Part shown: positions 16,901-20,618 of the stretch, one piece after another | Position numbering within the stretch: the stretch's first letter is position 1 | Layout: every line of letters begins with the position of its first letter | DNA from: Chara braunii | Lineage: Eukaryota > Streptophyta > Charophyceae > Charales > Characeae | Assembly (NCBI GenBank): GCA_003427395.1 | Contig: BFEA01000778.1 | Coordinates: 300,779 to 321,396, forward strand | Direction: 5' to 3' | DNA: 20,618 bases | The notes under the pieces: model-generated | Told to the model about the DNA's origin: nothing | What the model saw: only the letters and a program-made list of their open reading frames with translations | The model's database searches: none | Translations under genes and position numbers: made by a program

Positions 16901-17248
16901 ACCTAGGGCCCAGAGTCTCTTGGGGCATGCAGTAGATTGTCGGGGCCTGGCGTCCGAAGTTCCCGTTCGACAAGGCTCGTCCGATTCCGCTTCCATCAGG
17001 GCTGGGCAACCTATCAGCCCTGGTGCCTATCACTGCTGTTCGGTCCAAGTTACCTGCCCATCGGTAGGGTAATGGTCCTGAGTGCTGGTCACACTGAGGT
17101 AGGATAGTGGGATAGGGGGTGCACTAGGAGTATTGACTTGAGGATGGGATGGGAGGTGGTCTCATATTCCAGGACACCCACGGCCTACTGCTCCAGGTGA
17201 TCACTGTGTACTCAGTGACTGGCCTCTACAACACCACGGACTTTAGGG

Positions 17249-17273
17249 AAAAAAAAAAAAAGAAAAAAAAAAA
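17249..17273 (+). repeat. A-rich tract
   Basis: Two A runs separated by one G. It may be the tail of a retroposon lying to its left. No matching target duplication was found. Confidence 0.6.
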
Positions 17274-17300
17274 GGGCCATGACAATAATTTCAAACTCCA

Positions 17301-17411
17301 CTACCTTCTTCCCCCGAACACAACGCACCATCATTTTATCTGCATCGGGACGGAAAGATAGTGTGTATACATTCATTATCAGGGTGCGTTATGTTCGGGG
17401 GACGACGGTAG
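17301..17411. repeat. Inverted repeat, 30-bp arms
   Basis: Arm 1 (17301-17330, CTACC...CGCACC) and arm 2 (17382-17411, GGGTGCG...GGTAG) are reverse complements with about four mismatches, around a 51-nt loop. The core CCCCCGAACA/TGTTCGGGGG is perfect. Confidence 0.75.
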
Positions 17412-17561
17412 CAGCAGGTGACAGTGGGGATGGAATTTCTTTTTTGAGGGAGGAGGCTTGGTCTCCACCCAAGGGATCTACATGCACAGCCTCATCAGAC
17501 ACGCAGTACAGCGAACAACAAAAGCCAACCATGCAACACGTTTTGTATGTATAATGGGATG

Positions 17562-17680
17562 CCGGACCCGGTTTCCGGGAGGTGCTGCTCCCCACCAATA
17601 GATGGAGCCTCCCCAAGAGTGCCAGTGGTGCCTGCTCTTATCAGCACACCTGGCATTACCTCGGGTCGTAAAAAAAAAAA
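17562..17680 (+). mobile_element. Retroposon 3' end with three hairpins and an A-rich tail (copy 2 of the CTGCTCTTA-loop family)
   Basis: The block shares long stretches with 20515-20611. Hairpin 1 is CCGGA-CCCGGTT-TCCGG (17562-17578). Hairpin 2 is GCTCC...GGAGC (17587-17608), with ACCAATAGATGG in the loop. Hairpin 3 is TGCCAG...CTGGCA (17620-17655) with an inner GTGC/GCAC and loop CTGCTCTTATCAG. A ten-A run begins at 17670. Compared with the 20.5-kb copy, loops are nearly constant while stems of hairpins 1 and 3 differ and still pair. The 5' limit and target duplications were not found. Confidence 0.65.
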
Positions 17681-17973
17681 TTAAAAATAATTAAAAAAAA
17701 CATTTTTTTATTTCCCCTCTCGGCTCTCGAAAAGCACATTTTTGGCTTTGTTTCCAATGATGCGCTTTCGCGCAACTCTCCGCTCTGCTGAGCACACGGC
17801 GACAAAGGAAAACATTGACAGCTGGGCCCCAATGTCATGTCAACTTTACAGACTTTTTCTTTTCTCTTTTTTTTTCTTTTTTTTTTGCCAAAAAAGCTGC
17901 CTTCTTCTCATCGGGGGACAGCCATATATTTTTCTCTCACCTCACATATTATTAACTGGCGTTCTGCCATGTC
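17681..17973. other. AT-rich, homopolymer-rich spacer
   Basis: A and T runs dominate. No gene. It ends in the left target duplication of the next element. Confidence 0.5.
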
Positions 17974-17991
17974 ATCATGGAACATATCTTT
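17974..17991 (+). repeat. 18-bp target-site duplication, left copy
   Basis: ATCATGGAACATATCTTT, identical to 18622-18639. Confidence 0.85.
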
Positions 17992-18621
17992 TTTTTTTCT
18001 TTTTTTTTTATATATAAAAGCCCACTGCAGGTTGTTGTAGAGGTGGGATACTAGACGGATGGCAGTCACCCACAGTACTCGGCCACTCGGTTGTCCAGAT
18101 GAACCCCTCTGAAGACCCCACCCACCCTTCCTCTTATCTTTTTGCCCTGACGCACCCCCACCCCCCCTGTCCTACCCTAGTGTTAACCACCCAGGACCAT
18201 CACCAATTGCCATCATGGCGGGGTGACCTGACCAGACAGCGGTTGCAGGTACCGGGGCTAAGCATAGGTGCCTACCCCCTGCTCAGCCCCAGTTGAAGCA
18301 GACGCCGTGCAATCCTGATTGCACGGGGACTTCGGGAGCTAGGTTTTTTAACATGCTACTACAGGTCTTCATGAGGGTGCACAGTGACCCCATCTGGCTT
18401 AGATGTATGGTGATGATAGAGAGCTGGGTATCCTCCCTTCCCTCATATGTCCCTGGAGGCCGTTCCGGCCATGACACCCCCGACATCCCGTACTAAGGAA
18501 CTGCTTGTGCCAGCCTCAACCCTATGCTACGTACTAGGAGGATAGCCAACCCTAGGTCATGATTTATGGACTGAGTTTCTTTTTATCCTTATGTTGTCTT
18601 TTTTTTTTACTACAGTATACT
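17992..18621 (-). mobile_element. 630-bp non-coding retroposon, minus strand, poly(A) tail, perfect TSDs
   Basis: Identical 18-bp copies of ATCATGGAACATATCTTT lie at both edges. A T-rich run at the left edge (17992-18009) is the poly(A) tail of an element inserted in minus orientation. The body contains CCGTGCAAT-CCTG-ATTGCACGG (perfect 9-bp stem, about 18305-18326) and a large GGGGCTAAGCA/TGCTCAGCCCC hairpin just to its left (about 18257-18293). No open frame, A box or B box is obvious. Perfect duplications suggest a recent event. It could be a SINE of unrecognised origin or a retrocopy of a non-coding RNA, mobilised by LINE machinery. Confidence 0.75.
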
Positions 18622-18639
18622 ATCATGGAACATATCTTT
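18622..18639 (+). repeat. 18-bp target-site duplication, right copy
   Basis: ATCATGGAACATATCTTT, identical to 17974-17991. Confidence 0.85.
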
Positions 18640-18700
18640 CACTACGTACGTACCACTACTCCAAAGGCTATACAGGGGACCTCTGCAAGCATACCTTTCT

Positions 18701-18819
18701 ACCTCTCTTCGGTGAAGGGAGGTTAGCTCTCTCGGTGGAGAGAGGTAACGGCATGTTTGCCCCTTTGCCCTTAGCTAGTGTTTAGGGTGCAGGGCTGGGG
18801 CCACCGGTGGGGCCCCAGC
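18701..18819 (+). repeat. Three hairpins with a CGGTG loop core and different stems
   Basis: ACCTCTCTTC-GGT-GAAGGGAGGT (18701-18723, one T-G pair), CTCTCTC-GGTG-GAGAGAG (18727-18744) and GCTGGGGCC-ACCGGTGG-GGCCCCAGC (18794-18819). The first two look like a diverged 24-bp tandem pair in which the stems changed together. The third shares only the loop core. Confidence 0.55.
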
Positions 18820-18868
18820 TAACACAAGGACCGAGGATTTGCAAGTAACTGTGCCAGGCCCTCCCTTT

Positions 18869-19688
18869 TCAGTCCCACCATCTCCAGAGCCTAATTGATC
18901 CTGGGCATTGAAGAAAAATGTGTTCAATTGATTCCAGGATCATTCTACTTGGGTAAGCATTTTTACAAAGTTTACACCAGGGCTGGATCTGGTTGTTCCT
19001 ATCTTGTGATGTTCTGTCTAACAACCAATCATTCGTAGGAAGGCATCTATGTTCAATCTGCCATCGTAAGGATGCAATTTTGGCTGGTTTAAAGTTCTTA
19101 CTGTGATACCACTTAATATGTCTTAGATCATTTATATCTAAATTAAGATGTCTCATCCATCTATTAGATACCTTATCCTTAAGGTTGATTTTTGGTCTCA
19201 GCATTCTGTATGTTGATTTGACTAAGAGGGTATGGAGTGATGTGGAGTAATTCTTATTGCCTTTGAGTTGTGATCCCCACACCCATAATGCAGGGTCCAT
19301 TGGTAGGTGTGAGATGGGGGGTATTGGGTCTGAATGCCAGCCATTCATTCCCAATTTGTAGTACTCTAATTCTGAAGATTTGCTCCACCGTAACCCATCA
19401 AATTTCATCCTGTGAATGAGGAACTGCTCTATTATCTTCCTTGAGATTAAAAAGGGAAGTTAGTATATTTTCATTTGCTCCAACTTCCAGGACATTGCCT
19501 ATTAGATGACTGTTGTCAATGAAGGCCACCCAATCATTGGTCTTAATATCAGGACCTTTTCTAAGAATCCGGATCCAGTCCAAGGGAATCAGCTCAATGA
19601 TCTTTTCCAGGGCTAATTCCACATGATGACAATATCTTAATGTTTCCTGAATTTCTTCCTGTGTCACCCAATCCTTGGTCTGGAACAA
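18869..19688 (-). pseudogene. LINE ORF2 fragment (post-RT to zf-RVT), inverted half
   Basis: Read leftward: KDWVTQEEIQETLRYCHH, DWIRILRKGPD, NVLEVGANENILTSLFN and a stop (TGA) near 19398. Homology then continues in the same frame as FRIRVLQIGNEWLAF and shifts frame near 19310-19330 to DPALWVWG. It goes on with HTLLVKSTYRMLRP, HRCLPTNDWLLDRT, PWCKLCKNAYPS and IEHIFLQCP. Cys and His spacing matches copy 1. It is disabled by at least one stop and one frameshift. It is the best internal reference for recognising the split copy at the left of the window. Confidence 0.85.
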
Positions 19689-20226
19689 CTTAGAAACAAC
19701 GACTCAGTGGCCATGGGGCTGGAAGCCCCTTCTATTGGAAGTATGGAGCGTTGTTCCCATCGACAAATTTACCCACAATCTGTTTATTCTCAGTAGGAGG
19801 GCAATCTTGTGGGCCATTTGGAGGAAAAGATGCCTTGAGTGGGAAGGTGCCAGGATGGATGGCCCTGAGTTCACTGAAACCATAAAAGAACACATTCAGA
19901 TAGGCATTCTACACCAATGGGAACGCACAAAAGAAAAAATTCAGTTTATATCCAACAAAAAGGAAATCTCCCAGCGAATTCAACAGTTCAACTTGGCCTG
20001 GCTTGGTGGGAAACAAGGGGGAAGAATGGGGAAGGTGGTATGGAAAGGTGCTACAGAGGTTGAGGATGAAGACATAAGCAGAAATTACAGGGTAGTCTTT
20101 GAAGACTGGTGTTCGATTGACTCCTCAATTCCCTTGAGACCCCTCTCAGAATTCCCTGAACCGTTCCCACTCCCCCCCACTGTGTTAGTCCCCACTTCTT
20201 GGTTTGGAATAGGTGATGATACGTAA
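19684..20226 (+). pseudogene. LINE ORF2 C-terminal tail, sense half
   Basis: An open frame runs from the inversion junction to a TAA at 20224-20226, about 180 residues. It includes AILWAIWRKRCLEWEG, TETIKEHIQIGIL, IQFISNKKEISQRI and a proline-rich end. It is homologous to 1-400 on the minus strand. Unlike that copy it has no internal stop, so this half is the better preserved. A 3' untranslated region of about 100 bp and poly(A) follow. The ATG near 19675 lies in the inverted half and is not a natural start. Confidence 0.8.
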
Positions 20227-20326
20227 ATAGGACAATTAATGTTGGAGTACTTTTTTGAGTTGGTTTGGTTTGGTGTGGCTGTGTCTTCATGGTGGGGTTC
20301 AGACGAAGGTCTGTCATCATTGTTAC

Positions 20327-20357
<31 letters not shown>
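20227..20357 (+). other. LINE 3' untranslated region and poly(A) tail
   Basis: A G/T-rich stretch (TTGGTTTGGTTTGGTG) is followed by GTTACC and an uninterrupted A run to 20357. This fixes the element's 3' end and its plus orientation. Confidence 0.75.
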
Positions 20358-20360
<3 letters not shown>

Positions 20361-20618
20361 TCATTAGTACCAGTGCTGAAGAATGCAATCTGGCGCCACT
20401 CTTATGAGGGTGAAGAGGTACAGAGGGCGCTGGGATACGCTCCCAGCAAGTGTTTGTTCTTTACAGTACCATGCTACAATGGTAAGGTCAGTCACAAGTT
20501 CAATGTTCAGGGACGCTGGACCCGATTTCCAGCAGGTGCCGCTCCCCACCAATAGATGGAGCCTCCTCGACAGTGCTAGAGATGTCTGCTCTTACCAGCA
20601 TCCCTAGCACTAGTCCTA
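20358..20618 (+). mobile_element. Retroposon 3' portion, copy 3 of the CTGCTCTTA-loop hairpin family, runs off the window
   Basis: The segment 20515-20611 matches 17562-17655. It holds GCTGGA...TCCAGC (20515-20533), GCTCC...GGAGC (20541-20562) and AGTGCTAG-A-GATG...CATC-C-CTAGCACT (20572-20611), with loop TCTGCTCTTACCAG. Upstream lie GCTGGGA-TACGC-TCCCAGC (about 20430-20448) and ACCAT-GCTACA-ATGGT. The tail lies beyond the window. Where the element begins is uncertain. Confidence 0.55.

Larger units (their letters stand above)
18868..20357. mobile_element. LINE copy 2, 5'-inverted by twin priming, with poly(A) tail
   Basis: The left part (18868 to about 19682) is element sequence in minus orientation, running from FQTKDW at the junction to LWRWWD at the left edge. 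The right part (about 19682-20357) is in plus orientation, starts at WNNLETTTQWPWGW and ends in about 29 A (20328-20357). In copy 1 these parts are adjacent (LWRWWD followed by QPWPWEW). The inverted and sense halves therefore meet almost exactly, with little lost or duplicated. This is the twin-priming arrangement known from L1-type elements. I found no convincing target duplication (left flank CCCTCCCTTTTCA, right flank TCCTCATTAGTACC). Confidence 0.85.

Noticed and set aside
17480-17500. CTGATGAG on the minus strand as a hammerhead ribozyme core
   Set aside because: No GAAA element, stem II or cleavage triplet in the required positions.

Overview
The window looks like nuclear DNA of a eukaryote with a large, repeat-rich genome. 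A plant or streptophyte-alga-like host is my best guess, but it is not proven. There is no prokaryotic gene layout. There are two decayed copies of one non-LTR retrotransposon (LINE) family, several poly(A)-tailed retroposons with target-site duplications (TSDs), tRNA-like A/B boxes, A/T homopolymers and long non-coding stretches. One N lies at position 7199. I see no confident intact cellular gene.

Layout. (1) 1-548 and 8110-10035, minus strand: one 5'-truncated LINE copy, with reverse transcriptase (RT), post-RT region, C-terminal zinc-binding region and distal tail. It is split by a 7,561-bp insertion at 549-8109. The two halves rejoin in frame. The insertion is flanked by AGCGC on both sides and has TGTCGG...CCGACA ends. 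(2) The insertion has no convincing coding region. It is packed with short hairpins: a GC-rich left part (549-3490), an array of hairpins with a nearly constant 19-nt loop and changing but still complementary stems (3930-4925), a second array of about 123-bp units alternating in two types (5208-5755), and a GC-rich right part with six hairpins in about 165 bp (7234-7395). (3) 10036-13950: mostly anonymous sequence with weak hints of a spliced minus-strand gene (exon candidates 11530-11789 and 11150-11282, TATA box 12457-12463) and a possible plus-strand promoter and splice donor (10544-10674). (4) 13960-18640: retroposon zone with tRNA-like boxes, an 84-bp mini-retroposon with 14-bp TSDs, a 248-bp foldback, tandem duplications, UNCG-tetraloop hairpins and a 630-bp poly(A) retroposon with perfect 18-bp TSDs. 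(5) 18868-20357: a second LINE copy whose 5' half is inverted and abuts the sense 3' half, the signature of twin priming. (6) 20515-20618: another copy of the hairpin-bearing retroposon tail, running off the window.

The main signal is that at least three unrelated repeat families share one pattern: a conserved loop with stems that differ between copies yet stay complementary. Either RNA (or cruciform) structure is selected, or a palindrome-correcting mutational process acts here. All of this was read by eye, and no alignment or folding program was run.
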